A stretch of 64,000 nucleotides of DNA from Phocaeicola vulgatus ATCC 8482. GTDB lineage: Bacteria > Bacteroidota > Bacteroidia > Bacteroidales > Bacteroidaceae. Both the position numbers and the translations under genes were made by a program. The stretch lies in contig NC_009614.1 in the NCBI RefSeq assembly GCF_000012825.1, positions 4,340,001-4,404,000 on the forward strand, written 5' to 3'. Positions within the stretch are counted from its first letter, which is position 1, and the number at the start of each line of letters is the position of its first letter. The notes under the pieces are model-generated. The model did not search any database. It had not been told where the DNA came from and saw nothing but the letters and a program-made list of their open reading frames with translations. Positions 24,847 to 35,720 of this stretch are shown piece by piece.

Positions 24847-27405
24847 TTAAAACCATCGTACATAACAGAAATCTTGTCGGTGAGGTAACAAAGCATTCTT
24901 GGGATACATACGGAAGGCCTGCTTGAAGCTTCCAGCGTTGAAAATACCGGATGTCGCCTTAAAGGTATATAAATTCCCATTCTTGGAAACCGGCAAAAGG
25001 GGAATAACCTCATATATGTGATCCTGACCGTCTTCACGCCTGATAATGACCGATTCTATTCCGATTGCGTCATCCAGGCCTTTCTCATCAACGACAACCG
25101 TCACCTCATATTCCTTTCCGGCTTCAACCGTGGCATTCAGCCCATTCCCAGCCTCTATGGATTTGATTTCTATGGCATCCCATCTGCTTCGGACGTTTGC
25201 TTTCCAGTCAGCCATCATTTTCGCCTTCGCAAAGTTGTCGGCTGCCAGAATGTGGAAATGCTCTGACAGCTTGTTATAGAACCTGTCATAGTAGTCGTCC
25301 AACTGTCTTTTCATGGTAAAATGGGGAGCGATTTGTGCGATTGAGTTCTTGATATACTTGACCCAGTCTTCCGAATAGTTCTTCCCCCCATACTCGTAAT
25401 ACAGTGGCAGGATGTCATGCTCCAACAAATAATAGATGGCTTCGGCATCCAGCTGGTTTTGGTACTGTTCATTCTGATAAGTCCTTTTATCAGTCAGTGC
25501 CCATCCAGCATCCTTACGGTATCCTTCATACCACCAACCGTCCAGCACGGAGAAATTAAGCACACCGTTCATCAATGCCTTCTCGCCCGACGTACCCGAA
25601 GCTTCTGCCAACCGCGTAGGGGTGTTCATCCAGATATCCACCCCCGAGATAAGATGGCGTGCCAGGTCCATGTCGTAATTCTCCAAGAATATGATTTTAC
25701 CTAAAAATTCCGGACGCCGGGATATTTCCACGATTTGCTTGATCAGCCCCTGCCCGGCACCGTCATTGGGATGGGCTTTTCCTGCAAAGATGAACTGTAC
25801 CGGATATTTCGGATTATTCACAATCCTGGCAAGTCGGTCTATATCCGTGAACAGAAGATGAGCCCTCTTATATGTAGCAAAACGGCGTCCGAAGCCTATT
25901 AGAAGAGCATCGGGATTGAATCTCTCAAAAATGGAAACGCTCAATGCCGGATCAACCTGACTCCTGAGCCAGTCCTTGCTGCATTTGCTTTTGATATAGT
26001 CCAGCAATTTTGCTTTCTGTTTTAACCGGGTATTCCATATCTCTTCATCTGGGATGCCATAGACGGCCTCCCAGATTTTCTGATTGGACTGGTCGCAGAA
26101 AAAATTCTCATCAAAATTGTCCTTGAAAAGCTTTTTCCATTCTGCCGCACACCAGGTAGGCAGATGTACCCCGTTGGTTACATAACCCACATGGTTCTCT
26201 TCCGGGAAGTATCCCTTCCAGATCGGCGCAAACATTTGCTGGGATACCGATTTATGCAACTTGCTGACACCGTTTACCTCCTGGCAGGTCTTGCAGGCGA
26301 AGACAGACATGCAGAAACGTTCCTCCTTGTCTCCCGGATTGTGACGCCCGAGATCCATCAGGTTATCCCAGGTTATACCCAACTTGCCAGGATATCCCTT
26401 CATATATTTATTGAAAAGCCCTTCGTCAAAATAATCATGACCAGCGGGTACGGGAGTATGTACGGTATAAAGTGAGGAAGCACGTACCAGCTCCATGGCC
26501 TGCCCGAAATTCAAGCCGCCATTTATGTAATCACAAAGCCGCTGGATATTGATCAGTGCGGCATGCCCCTCATTACAGTGATATACATCTTTCGTTATAC
26601 CTAAAGCTCTCAGCGTTATCATCCCGCCTATGCCAAGCAGTATTTCCTGTTTTAGCCGATTCTCCCAGTCGCCTCCATACAGATGGTGAGTGATAGGGCG
26701 GTCAAACTCGCTGTTGAGTTCATTGTCCGTATCCAGCAGATAAAGGGGAATACGCCCCACACTGGCTTTCCAGACATTGGCATGTACCACAAAACTGTCG
26801 GCATAGGGGACGTGGATTACCAGTTGTTTCCCATCCGGTTGCATTACCTTTTCAATCGGGAGCTGCCCGAAATTCTGCGCTTTATAATTGACTGTCTGCT
26901 GGCCGTCCATGGAAAGCGACTGGTCAAAATAACCGTAACGGTACAAAAGTCCTATGGCACAAAGGTCCACATTGCTGTCCGACGCCTCTTTCAGGTAATC
27001 CCCCGCCAACATACCCAAACCGCCGGAATATATCTTAAGGACTTCATCCAAGCCGTATTCCATGCTGAAATAAGCTATTGACGGGCGCTGGTGATCCGGT
27101 TCCACATCGACGTATTTTTTGAAGGCGGAATAGACGGCATCCATTTTATAGACAAAGTTCTCATCATGTGCCAGCGCTACAAGCTTCTCATAATTTATCC
27201 GCTCCAGAAACAATACCGGATTCTGTTCCACCTCTTTCCAAAGTTCCGAATCCAAATCACAATACAGTTTCTTTGCGTCATCATTCCATGTCCACCAGAG
27301 ATTATGTGCGATTTCTGCAAGTTTCCGCAGTTCTGCAGGAAGATGTGAACCTACTGTAATCTCCCTCCACTGAGGGGTATTTACATTATAACTTGAATAT
27401 TCCAT
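24847..27405 (-). CDS. glgP: Alpha-glucan phosphorylase (GT35)
   Basis: 852 residues. An N-terminal DUF3417-like helical region (about 1-110, [20 protein letters not shown]), then the phosphorylase core: [20 protein letters not shown] (about 111-130), [20 protein letters not shown], and the PLP-lysine region [17 protein letters not shown] (about 606-622). Releases glucose-1-phosphate from glycogen or maltodextrin in the cytosol. First of a run of carbohydrate genes on this strand, 21 bp from the antiporter gene. Extension by a C-terminal beta domain (about 745-852) is typical of this glgP group. Confidence 0.92.
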   Translation of the reverse strand: MEYSSYNVNTPQWREITVGSHLPAELRKLAEIAHNLWWTWNDDAKKLYCDLDSELWKEVEQNPVLFLERINYEKLVALAHDENFVYKMDAVYSAFKKYVDVEPDHQRPSIAYFSMEYGLDEVLKIYSGGLGMLAGDYLKEASDSNVDLCAIGLLYRYGYFDQSLSMDGQQTVNYKAQNFGQLPIEKVMQPDGKQLVIHVPYADSFVVHANVWKASVGRIPLYLLDTDNELNSEFDRPITHHLYGGDWENRLKQEILLGIGGMITLRALGITKDVYHCNEGHAALINIQRLCDYINGGLNFGQAMELVRASSLYTVHTPVPAGHDYFDEGLFNKYMKGYPGKLGITWDNLMDLGRHNPGDKEERFCMSVFACKTCQEVNGVSKLHKSVSQQMFAPIWKGYFPEENHVGYVTNGVHLPTWCAAEWKKLFKDNFDENFFCDQSNQKIWEAVYGIPDEEIWNTRLKQKAKLLDYIKSKCSKDWLRSQVDPALSVSIFERFNPDALLIGFGRRFATYKRAHLLFTDIDRLARIVNNPKYPVQFIFAGKAHPNDGAGQGLIKQIVEISRRPEFLGKIIFLENYDMDLARHLISGVDIWMNTPTRLAEASGTSGEKALMNGVLNFSVLDGWWYEGYRKDAGWALTDKRTYQNEQYQNQLDAEAIYYLLEHDILPLYYEYGGKNYSEDWVKYIKNSIAQIAPHFTMKRQLDDYYDRFYNKLSEHFHILAADNFAKAKMMADWKANVRSRWDAIEIKSIEAGNGLNATVEAGKEYEVTVVVDEKGLDDAIGIESVIIRREDGQDHIYEVIPLLPVSKNGNLYTFKATSGIFNAGSFKQAFRMYPKNALLPHRQDFCYVRWF

Positions 27406-27426
27406 GACATTTTAATTAAATAAGTC

Positions 27427-29673
27427 CTAATCTTTATTCAGTCCTTTTATTATTTTTCGTTTACCGACAATCCATACCGTATCATTCTCCTTGAAAATTG
27501 TATCAGGGTCTGGATTCATAATATTCACGGTACTCCTCTCTATTCCGATAATGATGCTATCCGATATGTCTGCCTCCCGGATCGTCTTTCCGATCAATGG
27601 TGAACCTCCTTCGACAGGAAATTGCCCTATTTCCATCTCATCCTGCGAGGATGTTCCGTTCCCGTTCCTTTCTACCTTCTTTTGCTCCATGGATGTCCGG
27701 AAGCTTTCCAACTGCCGGTCCGTACCTACGACCGTAACCTTGTCATATGGATAGAGATGTTCTTCCCCTTGTGGTATATCCAGGCGTTTTTCTCCACGGG
27801 TGATTGAAATCACATTTATCTGAAACAAGGTGCGCAAGCTGCTTTCTTTTAATGTTCTGCCCACATATATGGAATCAGGGGATACTGTGAAATCCGCCAA
27901 ATGTAATTCCTTGAACGGGATATTGCTGCCAAGGGTGGAGCCTGTATCACTTTCTGTAGAAAGTACATTCCCGTCCGTCCCCTGAAAGTTTGCCATAAAT
28001 TGTCTCTCTATAGTCAGCGACCGTTTCTTGATCCGCTTGGAAAAATAAATGACGGCAATGATAATGGAAGAGACTACCAACCCGGCTCCCAAGGCAACAT
28101 TGAAAAGATGGGTAATGATACTCATCATGATAATCGTGCAGATCAGTATTTTGACAAGTACTATTGATACCAAAGGCCCTCTGTTGAACTTGTTGTCCGT
28201 CCAGAGTTTACGGAACTCGGTTGAATTGTTCCTTTTCATGATGATGGCCCATAGAAACGGGGATATGACAAGAAAGATGATGATGAAGCCCAACAAGTTC
28301 CCTTCCATTCCCGGCAGACTTTTCCTAATCAAAGGATGCACATAGGAAAAATATAAAGTGATGAAAAAAACGCATACGACCAGATAGAGTGTGACAGACA
28401 CCAGCATAGACCGGATCAGTTTATGCCAAGTCCCCTGGTGTTTTACAGTCATTGCCCCGGACGTATAGTGTACGAGATAATCTTTCAGGGATTCAGGCAT
28501 GTGGATGTCTATAAACCGGTATGCTGGTTCCGAAAGCCGTATCATATAGGGGGTAAGAAAAGTCGTTATGACAGATACTGCCACTATGACCGGATAGAGA
28601 TACTTGTCCGTAACATTCAGACTGACGCCTAAAGATGCGATGATGAATGCGAATTCACCGACCTGTGTCAGTGAAAAGCCGGACTGTATGGCAATTTTCA
28701 ACGGCTGGCCGGAAAGCAAGACACCAAAGCTCCCGAACAGGACCTGACCGGACAGTACCAGCAATGTCAGGATGAGAATAGGGACGGCATATTCCCACAT
28801 CATGGCAGGATCGATCATCATTCCTACCGACACGAAAAATATGGAAGCGAACAGGTCTTTTACCGGCTGTACGATATGTACGATTTTTTCCGCTTCAACG
28901 GTCTCTGCCAGCAGGGACCCCATGACAAAGGCTCCCAATGCGGCAGAAAATCCCGCTTTTGTCGCAATCATCACCATTCCCAGGCAAAGTCCCAGAGAGG
29001 TTATCAATAAAATCTCGTTGCTGGTGAAACGGCGTATCTTCTTCAGCAGGGTAGGTATCAGATAGATACCCAATGTCGACCAGAAAATAAGGAAAGCGGC
29101 CAGCTTCAATATACTTTCCAGCATCTCCTTCCCTTCAAAATGTTTGCCTACCGCCAACGTGGAAAGAACAACCATCATCACTACAGCCACCAGATCTTCG
29201 ATAACAAGAATCCCCAAGACAATGCCAGTGAATTTCTGTTGGAGAAGTCCCATATCATTGAAAGCCTTGAATACGATGGCCGTGGACGACATGGACAACA
29301 TTCCACCCAGAAAAATACTGCTCATGTGGGAGAACCCCATTGCATTCCCCGCTGTATAACCTATGAACATCATGCCACATACAATAGTGACAGTGGCAAC
29401 GATAGCCGTAATGCCCACATTTATCAATTTCTTGAACGAAAAGTCCAGTCCCATCGCGAACAGCAGAAAAATGACACCGATGTCCGCCCATATTTTGATA
29501 TTGGCAGGATCGGAAACAGTCGGGACCAGGGAAACGGAAGGACCCGCCATAATACCGGCTACAATGTAGCCCAATATGACCGGTTGCTTCAGCCACTTGA
29601 AAATGACGGTTACAATACCGGCAATAATCAGAATTATGGCAAGATCCGATATTAAGGGAGCAACTTCTGACAT
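27427..29673 (-). CDS. Kef-type cation:proton antiporter (CPA2) with RCK_C domains
   Basis: 748 residues. About 12 membrane helices (1-390) with CPA2 signatures: FLLFAMGLDFSFKKL, GGMLSMSSTAIVFKAF, GFSAALGAFVMGSLLAET and FSLTQVGEFAFIIASLG. A second, smaller group of helices (about 410-530) follows, then two TrkA-C/RCK_C domains (about 575-660 and 680-748; VGRTLKESSLR, LIGKTIREADISDSIIIGIER). No RCK_N Rossmann domain, so NAD or glutathione gating as in KefB/C is unlikely. Moves K+ or Na+ against protons. Lies between glgP and pfkA in the same direction. Confidence 0.88.
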   Translation of the reverse strand: MSEVAPLISDLAIILIIAGIVTVIFKWLKQPVILGYIVAGIMAGPSVSLVPTVSDPANIKIWADIGVIFLLFAMGLDFSFKKLINVGITAIVATVTIVCGMMFIGYTAGNAMGFSHMSSIFLGGMLSMSSTAIVFKAFNDMGLLQQKFTGIVLGILVIEDLVAVVMMVVLSTLAVGKHFEGKEMLESILKLAAFLIFWSTLGIYLIPTLLKKIRRFTSNEILLITSLGLCLGMVMIATKAGFSAALGAFVMGSLLAETVEAEKIVHIVQPVKDLFASIFFVSVGMMIDPAMMWEYAVPILILTLLVLSGQVLFGSFGVLLSGQPLKIAIQSGFSLTQVGEFAFIIASLGVSLNVTDKYLYPVIVAVSVITTFLTPYMIRLSEPAYRFIDIHMPESLKDYLVHYTSGAMTVKHQGTWHKLIRSMLVSVTLYLVVCVFFITLYFSYVHPLIRKSLPGMEGNLLGFIIIFLVISPFLWAIIMKRNNSTEFRKLWTDNKFNRGPLVSIVLVKILICTIIMMSIITHLFNVALGAGLVVSSIIIAVIYFSKRIKKRSLTIERQFMANFQGTDGNVLSTESDTGSTLGSNIPFKELHLADFTVSPDSIYVGRTLKESSLRTLFQINVISITRGEKRLDIPQGEEHLYPYDKVTVVGTDRQLESFRTSMEQKKVERNGNGTSSQDEMEIGQFPVEGGSPLIGKTIREADISDSIIIGIERSTVNIMNPDPDTIFKENDTVWIVGKRKIIKGLNKD

Positions 29674-29686
29674 GTTGACGGCTATT

Positions 29687-30670
29687 TTATATCGATAATT
29701 CGTTAAGGACCCGGATCAGGCTTTTGTCAATAGTCTTGTCCTTTTTGATTGCCTGGACAAAAGGAACATAAACAATCTCGTTGTTCCGTATGCCTATCAT
29801 AACATTCCGCTGGTCTTCCATTAAGGCCTGGATTGCGGCTTCACCCAGCCGGCTTGCCAGTATACGGTCATTGGCACTCGGAGTACCACCCCGTTGCAGA
29901 TGGCCCAAGATAGAAACCCTGACATCATACCCGGGATATTCCTTCTTTACCCGGTCGGCGTAATATATGGCACCTCCATTCTTGTTTTCAGGACTTTCGG
30001 TCACAATTACGATGCTGCTGTTTTTCGTCTTTCTGAATCCGCGCCCGATGAATGTTTCCAACTGGTCCACGTCCGTCCTGTCCTCCGGGATGATGGCCGC
30101 TTCAGCACCGGAAGCTATTGCGCTGTTTTGTGCCAGGAAGCCCGCATCACGCCCCATTACTTCGACAAAGAAGATACGGTCATGGGAGGTTGCCGTGTCC
30201 CTGATTTTATCCACGCATTCCACAATGGTGTTCAATGCCGTATCATATCCTATGGTAAAATCGGTACCATATAGGTCATTGTCAATGGTGCCGGGCAATC
30301 CTATGCACGTCACATCATACTCCTCCGCAAAGATACGGGCTCCCGTCAGGGAACCGTCTCCACCGATAATTATCAAAGCATTGATGTTCTCTTTCTGTAT
30401 GACCTTATAAGCTTTCTTGCGTCCTTCGGGAGTGGTGAAAGTCTCGGAGCGAGCTGTTTTCAGTATGGTGCCTCCCCTCTGGATAATGCTACTTACATCT
30501 TCCGTCGTGAGTTCTTTCACTTCACCGGCAATCAGCCCCTCGTAACCTCTATAAATTCCTTTCACTTTAAATCCGTTAAAAATGGCGGCGCGGGTCACGG
30601 CACGGATAGCCGCGTTCATTCCTGAAGCATCCCCTCCGGAAGTCAGAATTCCAATATACTTGTTATCCAT
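29687..30670 (-). CDS. pfkA: ATP-dependent 6-phosphofructokinase
   Basis: 327 residues, standard length. [19 protein letters not shown] (about 8-26), [20 protein letters not shown] (about 102-112; GGDGS is the ATP-type signature), [19 protein letters not shown] (about 126-144, catalytic Asp) and [13 protein letters not shown] (about 168-180). Commits fructose-6-phosphate to glycolysis. Thirteen bp from the antiporter gene, so in the same transcription unit. Bacteroides usually carry more than one pfk gene; this one is in the stress-associated group. Confidence 0.95.
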   Translation of the reverse strand: MDNKYIGILTSGGDASGMNAAIRAVTRAAIFNGFKVKGIYRGYEGLIAGEVKELTTEDVSSIIQRGGTILKTARSETFTTPEGRKKAYKVIQKENINALIIIGGDGSLTGARIFAEEYDVTCIGLPGTIDNDLYGTDFTIGYDTALNTIVECVDKIRDTATSHDRIFFVEVMGRDAGFLAQNSAIASGAEAAIIPEDRTDVDQLETFIGRGFRKTKNSSIVIVTESPENKNGGAIYYADRVKKEYPGYDVRVSILGHLQRGGTPSANDRILASRLGEAAIQALMEDQRNVMIGIRNNEIVYVPFVQAIKKDKTIDKSLIRVLNELSI

Positions 30671-30695
30671 AATTTGTTTTTTATATTTTAATTAA

Positions 30696-31191
30696 TCAGG
30701 CAAAATCAGAAAGCAACTGTTTTAGCCTTTTTCTGCTATAAAAGATACGGCTTTTTATCGTACCCAGTGACACTCTTATCTTTGCGGCTATTTCCCGATA
30801 TTTGACTCCGGTACAACATAAAAACGACATAATGTGCTTTAGGCAATGTTTTAAGGGCTTCCCTTATCTCTTTTGCATCATGCCCGTTATCCACGAAAAT
30901 GAAAGAGTCGTCCCTTAACAGGAAATGATATTTAGGTTCTGATAATACATATAAATTCCCTCGTATTTTCTTTGTCCGGCAATTATTGATAAATGCATTG
31001 CGCATGATGGTATACATCCAGCCTTTAAAATTCGTACCGGAATCAAACTTATCCTTATTATCCAACGTCCTCAACATTGTTTCCTGCAACAAGTCTTCTG
31101 CTTCATCCTTGTCAGCAGTCAGTTTATATGCAAAACAATGCAGTTCATTCTGAAGGGCTACCAGCGCTTTATCGAAATCAAATCCTCTCAT
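30696..31191 (-). pseudogene. ECF-type sigma factor with frameshift in region 4
   Basis: From ATG 31191 the frame codes for region 2 (ELHCFAYKLTADKDEAEDLLQETMLRTL, about 15-42; FKGWMYTIMRNAFIN, about 54-68) and the start of region 4 (REALKTLPKAHYVVFMLY). At 30811-30816 the frame breaks: the next frame encodes the expected GVKYREIAAKIRVSLGT and IKSRIFYSRKRLKQLL, ending at TGA 30696-30698. Restoring two bases (TACC to TACACC) gives LYTGVKYREIA. As read, the product lacks the -35-recognition helix. A genuine mutation or an assembly error; no partner anti-sigma gene is adjacent. Confidence 0.8.
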
Positions 31192-31276
31192 TATATTTAT
31201 TTTGGAATTCAAATATCCGGGTGAAGGCATTCCCTGATAATAAGAAATGCCTTCTGTAGAGTCTCATCAAGATATC

Positions 31277-31705
31277 TTATTTGACATCAATAGTTTTGGT
31301 GGTTTCCTGAACCTTCTTATCTACGACTTTGGGAATATCGATAAACAGGACCCCGTGTTCCACTTTGGCCGAAATTTTATCTTTTTCCACATTATCCGGC
31401 AGCAGGATACTCTGCTGGAATCGGGAATAGGAGAATTCACGGCGCAAGTATTTTCCGTCTTTCTTCTCCTCCTTTTTCTCGTCCTTTTTTTCCATGCAGA
31501 TTACCAGATTGTTGCTTTCATCCACACTTACCTTAAAATCATTCTTGGTCATTCCCGGAGCTGCCAGTTCTACCTTGTAGTCCTTTTCATTCTCAATCAC
31601 ATTGATGGCTGGAGCCGTAGCGTTTGCTCTTGCCATCCATTCATTGTCAAAGGAATCGTTAAAAATACTCGGTAACCAATTCTGGTTTGTTTTTACAGGT
31701 ACCAT
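31277..31705 (-). CDS. Hsp20/alpha-crystallin small heat-shock protein
   Basis: 142 residues. Alpha-crystallin domain (about 38-130) with YKVELAAPGMTKNDFKVSVD, LRREFSYSRFQQSILLPDNV and GVLFIDIPK (the G-x-L motif), and a terminal ETTKTIDVK containing an I-x-V anchor. ATP-independent holdase that keeps unfolded proteins soluble. Located between an ECF sigma gene and gpmA. Confidence 0.92.
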   Translation of the reverse strand: MVPVKTNQNWLPSIFNDSFDNEWMARANATAPAINVIENEKDYKVELAAPGMTKNDFKVSVDESNNLVICMEKKDEKKEEKKDGKYLRREFSYSRFQQSILLPDNVEKDKISAKVEHGVLFIDIPKVVDKKVQETTKTIDVK

Positions 31706-31772
31706 TTTTACCTCCTCTTTAAAAGTTAATAATTAAAACTTAAAAAAAAGCATCTGCTTGATAGACAGATTT

Positions 31773-32522
31773 TTATTTTTTAGCCATCCCTTGTTTGGCC
31801 ACAGCTTCTGCCCGTTTCCGTATCTCTTCCGGGTTTCCAAGGTAGTAGTCCTTGACAAGAACCAGCCTGTCGTCAAATTCAAAGACATAAGGAACTGCCG
31901 TAGGCAGGTTCAGGTTGGAAATATCCGTATCGGAAATTCCTTTGAGATGCTTGATGATTCCGCGCAGGCTGTTACCATGGGCGACTACCAGCAGGCTGTC
32001 CTTATACATCAATGCGGGAAAGATGATGCATTTCCAGTAAGGCATGACACGCCCAATAGTATCTTTCAGGGATTCCGTACGGGGAAGTTCCCTATCTGGT
32101 ACACCGGCATAGCGGATATCCATGCCCGGATTACGGGGATCATCTTTGCCTACCGGAGCGGGAGCCACGTCATAGCTTCTTCGCCAGATGTGTACTTGTT
32201 CTTCACCATATTGGACCGCTGTTTCACTCTTATTCAGTCCCTGAAGCATGCCGTAATGCTTCTCGTTCAGCCGCCAGGTCTTTTCAACCGGAATCCAGTC
32301 TTCATCCAGCCGGTCCAAGACACAGTTCAACGTTTTTACGGCACGTTTCAAGTAAGAAGTGTAAGCTGCCTCAAAAGAAAATCCAGCCTCCCGTAATGCA
32401 TCGCCTGCCTTGCAGGCTTCTTCAACTCCTTTCTCGCTTAAATCCACGTCCGTCCATCCAGTAAAACGGTTTTCTTTGTTCCATAGGCTTTCGCCATGAC
32501 GTAATAACACTATTCTTTTCAT
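31773..32522 (-). CDS. gpmA: 2,3-bisphosphoglycerate-dependent phosphoglycerate mutase
   Basis: 249 residues from ATG 32522; the ATG at 32543 overlaps the aldolase stop and is less likely. [18 protein letters not shown] (about 5-22, catalytic His), [10 protein letters not shown], and [15 protein letters not shown] (about 183-197, second His). Interconverts 3- and 2-phosphoglycerate. It follows the aldolase gene by about 13 bp, so both belong to one operon. Confidence 0.93.
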   Translation of the reverse strand: MKRIVLLRHGESLWNKENRFTGWTDVDLSEKGVEEACKAGDALREAGFSFEAAYTSYLKRAVKTLNCVLDRLDEDWIPVEKTWRLNEKHYGMLQGLNKSETAVQYGEEQVHIWRRSYDVAPAPVGKDDPRNPGMDIRYAGVPDRELPRTESLKDTIGRVMPYWKCIIFPALMYKDSLLVVAHGNSLRGIIKHLKGISDTDISNLNLPTAVPYVFEFDDRLVLVKDYYLGNPEEIRKRAEAVAKQGMAKK

Positions 32523-32535
32523 GGATACTTCTTCT

Positions 32536-33585
32536 TTATGCAATGGTTATTGAAGAATCCAGATATACGTCCTGAATGGTGTTCAGAAGTTGAACTCCGT
32601 CTTTCATCGGTTTCTGGAAAGCCTTACGACCGCTGATCAGCCCCATACCACCTGCACGCTTATTTACTACTGCCGTTACGACAGCATCATGCAGGTCGGA
32701 TTCCCCATGGGATTCACCGCCCGAGTTAATCAATCCGACACGTCCCATATAGCCATTCGCCACCTGATAACGGCAAAGGTCTATCGGATGGTCAGTGGTC
32801 AGTTCCGAATACATACACTCGTTTGTCTTTCCGAATCCGATAGCCTTGAAACCGCCGTTATTGGATGGGAGCTTCTGCTTCACGATATCGGCTTTAATGG
32901 TAACCCCGATATGGTTGGCTTGTCCTGTCAAGTCGGCAGCGGCATGATAGTCGGTACCATCCTTTTTGAAGCTGCTGTTTCTCAAATAGCACCACAGAAT
33001 AGTAGCCATTCCCAGTTCGTGGGCATATTCAAAAGCCTGTGACACTTCCACTATCTGGCGGCGGCTTTGTTCCGAACCGAAATAAATGGTAGCACCGACA
33101 GCTACGGCTCCCATGTTCCATGCCTCTTTCACCGTACCGAACATTACCTGGTCGTAGCTGTTCGGATAAGTCAGCAACTCATTATGGTTCAGCTTGACGA
33201 TAAAAGGTATCTTGTGTGCATATTTGCGTGCCACGGCGCCCAACACACCGAATGTGGATGCCACGGCATTACACCCTCCTTCAATGGCCAGCTTTATGAT
33301 GTTTTCGGGATCGAAATAAAGCGGATTGGGGGCGAAAGACGCTCCTGCAGAATGTTCTATGCCCTGGTCTACAGGCAGAATGGATACATAGCCCGTATTG
33401 GCCAGACGTCCATGTCCGTATAAAGCCTGCAAACTTTCCAATGTACGGATATTCCTGTCGGAATTCATCCATACCTTATCTATCATATCCGGTCCCGGAA
33501 TATGGATAAGTTGTTTGTCTATCGTCTTACATGTATGGTTCAGGTAGTACTCAGCCTCTCCTCCCAATAAATCTACTATTTTCAT
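32536..33585 (-). CDS. fbaB: Class I fructose-bisphosphate aldolase (DhnA type)
   Basis: 349 residues. TIM-barrel motifs: [16 protein letters not shown] (about 65-80), [24 protein letters not shown] (about 125-134), [13 protein letters not shown], and [35 protein letters not shown] in the last third, which forms the phosphate site. Schiff-base, metal-free aldolase that splits fructose-1,6-bisphosphate. Bacteroides also have a metal-dependent class II enzyme elsewhere; a class I copy next to ferritin and Hsp20 genes would resist metal loss or oxidation (inference). Confidence 0.9.
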   Translation of the reverse strand: MKIVDLLGGEAEYYLNHTCKTIDKQLIHIPGPDMIDKVWMNSDRNIRTLESLQALYGHGRLANTGYVSILPVDQGIEHSAGASFAPNPLYFDPENIIKLAIEGGCNAVASTFGVLGAVARKYAHKIPFIVKLNHNELLTYPNSYDQVMFGTVKEAWNMGAVAVGATIYFGSEQSRRQIVEVSQAFEYAHELGMATILWCYLRNSSFKKDGTDYHAAADLTGQANHIGVTIKADIVKQKLPSNNGGFKAIGFGKTNECMYSELTTDHPIDLCRYQVANGYMGRVGLINSGGESHGESDLHDAVVTAVVNKRAGGMGLISGRKAFQKPMKDGVQLLNTIQDVYLDSSITIA

Positions 33586-33613
33586 TTTATTTATTTTTAT
33601 TGATTATTCTGGT

Positions 33614-34096
33614 TTATGACTCCCGTTCACCCAGTTTTGCATCCATAAAAAGGATAGCACAGTCTCCGGCTTTCCTCAGATGACTAACAATATTGAGTAC
33701 ATTCGCTTCATCTTCTACTTGCTCACGAACAAATTGCCACAAGAAGTCCTGAGTGGCATTGTCTTTCTCTTCGGATGCTACCTGTACCAACTCATCAATC
33801 AGTCTGGAAACATGTTTTTCATGCTCCAAAGCATGCTCGAATACTTCAACAGGGTTACCCCAACCTTGTGGAACCACATCGACCTTGTCTACTTTCGGGG
33901 TTGCCTCACGCTTAATCATGTACCCGGCAATGGCATATGCATGCCCGGTCTCTTCTGCAGACTGTTTCTGCATCCAGCGAGCCATTCCGGAAAAGCCCTC
34001 TCTTTCCAGATAAAAAGACATTGATAAATACAGGTTGGCAGACCATAATTCTGCTGTGATTTGCTCATTCAGGGCATTTTGCAATTTTTCAGTCAT
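33614..34096 (-). CDS. ftnA: Ferritin
   Basis: 160 residues, four-helix bundle. Ferroxidase ligands are visible: Glu in ITAELWSANLYL (about residue 17), EE..H in SAEETGHAYAIAGYM (about 49-53), Glu in ALEHEKHVSRL (about 93-94) and QVEDEANVLNIVSHL near 127-141. Stores iron and detoxifies ferrous iron, as does the Bacteroides ferritin induced by oxygen. The related degenerate gene at 34897-35349 lies two genes upstream. Confidence 0.94.
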   Translation of the reverse strand: MTEKLQNALNEQITAELWSANLYLSMSFYLEREGFSGMARWMQKQSAEETGHAYAIAGYMIKREATPKVDKVDVVPQGWGNPVEVFEHALEHEKHVSRLIDELVQVASEEKDNATQDFLWQFVREQVEDEANVLNIVSHLRKAGDCAILFMDAKLGERES

Positions 34097-34146
34097 GATG
34101 AATCAAACTTTTAATGTTAATAATAAATCCAAATTATCTCTCTTCT

Positions 34147-34794
34147 TTAAGAACAAGCATGGGCTTGTTTCAAGATTTCAATTAATACCGGACGTATCCC
34201 GCTGATAAAACATTCCACGGCGATCACCATTAGAATAAGTCCCATCAGTCTCATCATCACATTGTTTCCCGTCTCTCCCAAGATTTTTAAAAGCTGGGTG
34301 GACGCGTACAGAATAAAGAAGGAAAGAATGCAGACCAAAGCGATTACGCCAAGCAATACTATTTTGAAAGTATATTCCGAAGCATCTTCCATCAATGTTA
34401 TTCCACTGGAAATCGCTCCCGGACCGCATAACATCGGAATGGCAAGAGGTGTGATGGTTATATCTTTGGAATATTCTTTTCGTTCAGTTTCATTCAGTTT
34501 CACATGGGTAAAATGTGCCTGCAACATATCATATCCGATTTTAAAGATGATGATACCTCCCACAATCCGGAATCCGTTTGTTGAGATACCGAAAAAATGA
34601 AACAGAAACCTGCCCGATAATGTAAAAAGGACTAATATGATAAATGCAATGGTACATGCTTTCAAGGCGATATATCTGCGTTCTTTCGTATCCATTCCAT
34701 CAGTCATTTGCAGGAATACCGGCATCACTCCAAGAGGGTCCATCAAGGTGAATAGCGAAGTGAAACACAATGTTAAATATACAAATATATCCAT
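34147..34794 (-). CDS. MarC-family integral membrane protein
   Basis: About 215 residues from ATG 34794. Six predicted membrane helices with family motifs FTLMDPLGVMPVFLQMT (about 14-30), GGIIIFKIGYDMLQA and PLAIPMLCGPGAISSGI (about 121-137). The function of the MarC family is not established; the old link to multidrug resistance was withdrawn. Same strand as ftnA, 50 bp upstream. Confidence 0.88.
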   Translation of the reverse strand: MDIFVYLTLCFTSLFTLMDPLGVMPVFLQMTDGMDTKERRYIALKACTIAFIILVLFTLSGRFLFHFFGISTNGFRIVGGIIIFKIGYDMLQAHFTHVKLNETERKEYSKDITITPLAIPMLCGPGAISSGITLMEDASEYTFKIVLLGVIALVCILSFFILYASTQLLKILGETGNNVMMRLMGLILMVIAVECFISGIRPVLIEILKQAHACS

Positions 34795-34896
34795 GATGAC
34801 ATATAGTTTATTATCGATTATTATATCGCAAAAAACATACCAGATAGCATTCTGCAATATTAAATTTTGCATAACATCAATCTTAAATCCATACCG

Positions 34897-35349
34897 TCAA
34901 AAATAAGGTAGTTTCCGTTCGTTTTCCTTGGCGAGGATACGTAACAATTCCATAAATGCCATACTTACATATATACGGTCTGCATACAGCCCGCTGATGA
35001 AAGAATGGAAGGACATGCTTACATTCCAGCATAATATGAGAAATGTGTTTACCTGACGTGATATGTACTGCTCATGTTCAAGCAATTCATTCAAGGCATT
35101 CAATGGCGTTGTCCATTAATGTGTATCCCGTTTCATTTCATTGATTACAACACATCCTCCATCATGGCATATCCGATTCATCATCTGATAAACCTTGTTC
35201 ATATTGTCCTGTGCTTGGGAGTTCAGCCAGGAGCTAAGTATTGGAAGCCGTTCATCTTCAAAATAAACCTGCAATGACAGGTATAAACCGGTTGACCATA
35301 TTTCTGTATTGATCAACTCATTCATGGCGTTTTCTATTCGTTTATCCAT
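34897..35349 (-). pseudogene. Degenerate ferritin-like gene with in-frame stop
   Basis: One frame of about 150 codons broken by TAA at 35116-35118 (after KRDTH, before WTTPLNALNELLEHEQ). It aligns along its length with ftnA (NALNEQITAELWSANLYLS versus NAMNELINTEIWSTGLYLS; HALEHEKHVSRLIDEL versus ELLEHEQYISRQVNTF). CAA to TAA (Gln) would explain the stop. Even without it, the ferroxidase EE..H motif is replaced by QAQDNMN and the helix-D Glu/Gln by SFHSF, so iron oxidation was probably already lost. It could have been a structural or regulatory ferritin-like partner before the stop arose. Confidence 0.7.
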
Positions 35350-35510
35350 TATCACTCTGAATATTGAAAATCCATTACTAATATCATGTGTTATTCTCAG
35401 TATATAAAAATTCCATTCGATTGTGGGTAACCCATAAAACGGAATTCTTAAACGAGGCTTAAATAATAGGATAACTTATCGGCGTAGACAAATTGTCATA
35501 AAAAATAGCA

Positions 35511-35720
35511 CTATGATGTCTTTTTGTCTTGCCTCCCTTGCAGAATATCCAATAAGACATCCAGTTCTCTTTCTATTCCTTCAATCTTATCGGAAATACA
35601 GTCCAAAGTATTATGGTGCAGACTAGCTTTACACTCCTGCAACTCTCTTGACAGAGAAAGTATCTGTAACCAAAGTTCTTCCTCTATGTGATAGGGGGAG
35701 TTACTATTATCTAGTACCAT
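35511..35720 (-). CDS. Small helical hypothetical protein
   Basis: About 69 residues from ATG 35720 (the open frame reaches 35825, but its first 35 residues look non-coding). Charged amphipathic helices: HIEEELWLQILSLSRELQEC and ISDKIEGIERELDVLLDILQ suggest a coiled coil or helical hairpin. No family recognised. It lies upstream of the ferritin-like gene in the same direction. Confidence 0.4.
   Translation of the reverse strand: MVLDNSNSPYHIEEELWLQILSLSRELQECKASLHHNTLDCISDKIEGIERELDVLLDILQGRQDKKTS

Noticed and set aside
29140-29655. 171-residue frame opposite the antiporter gene
   Set aside because: Shadow of a membrane-protein gene; its His/Asn-rich composition is an artefact of the complementary strand.
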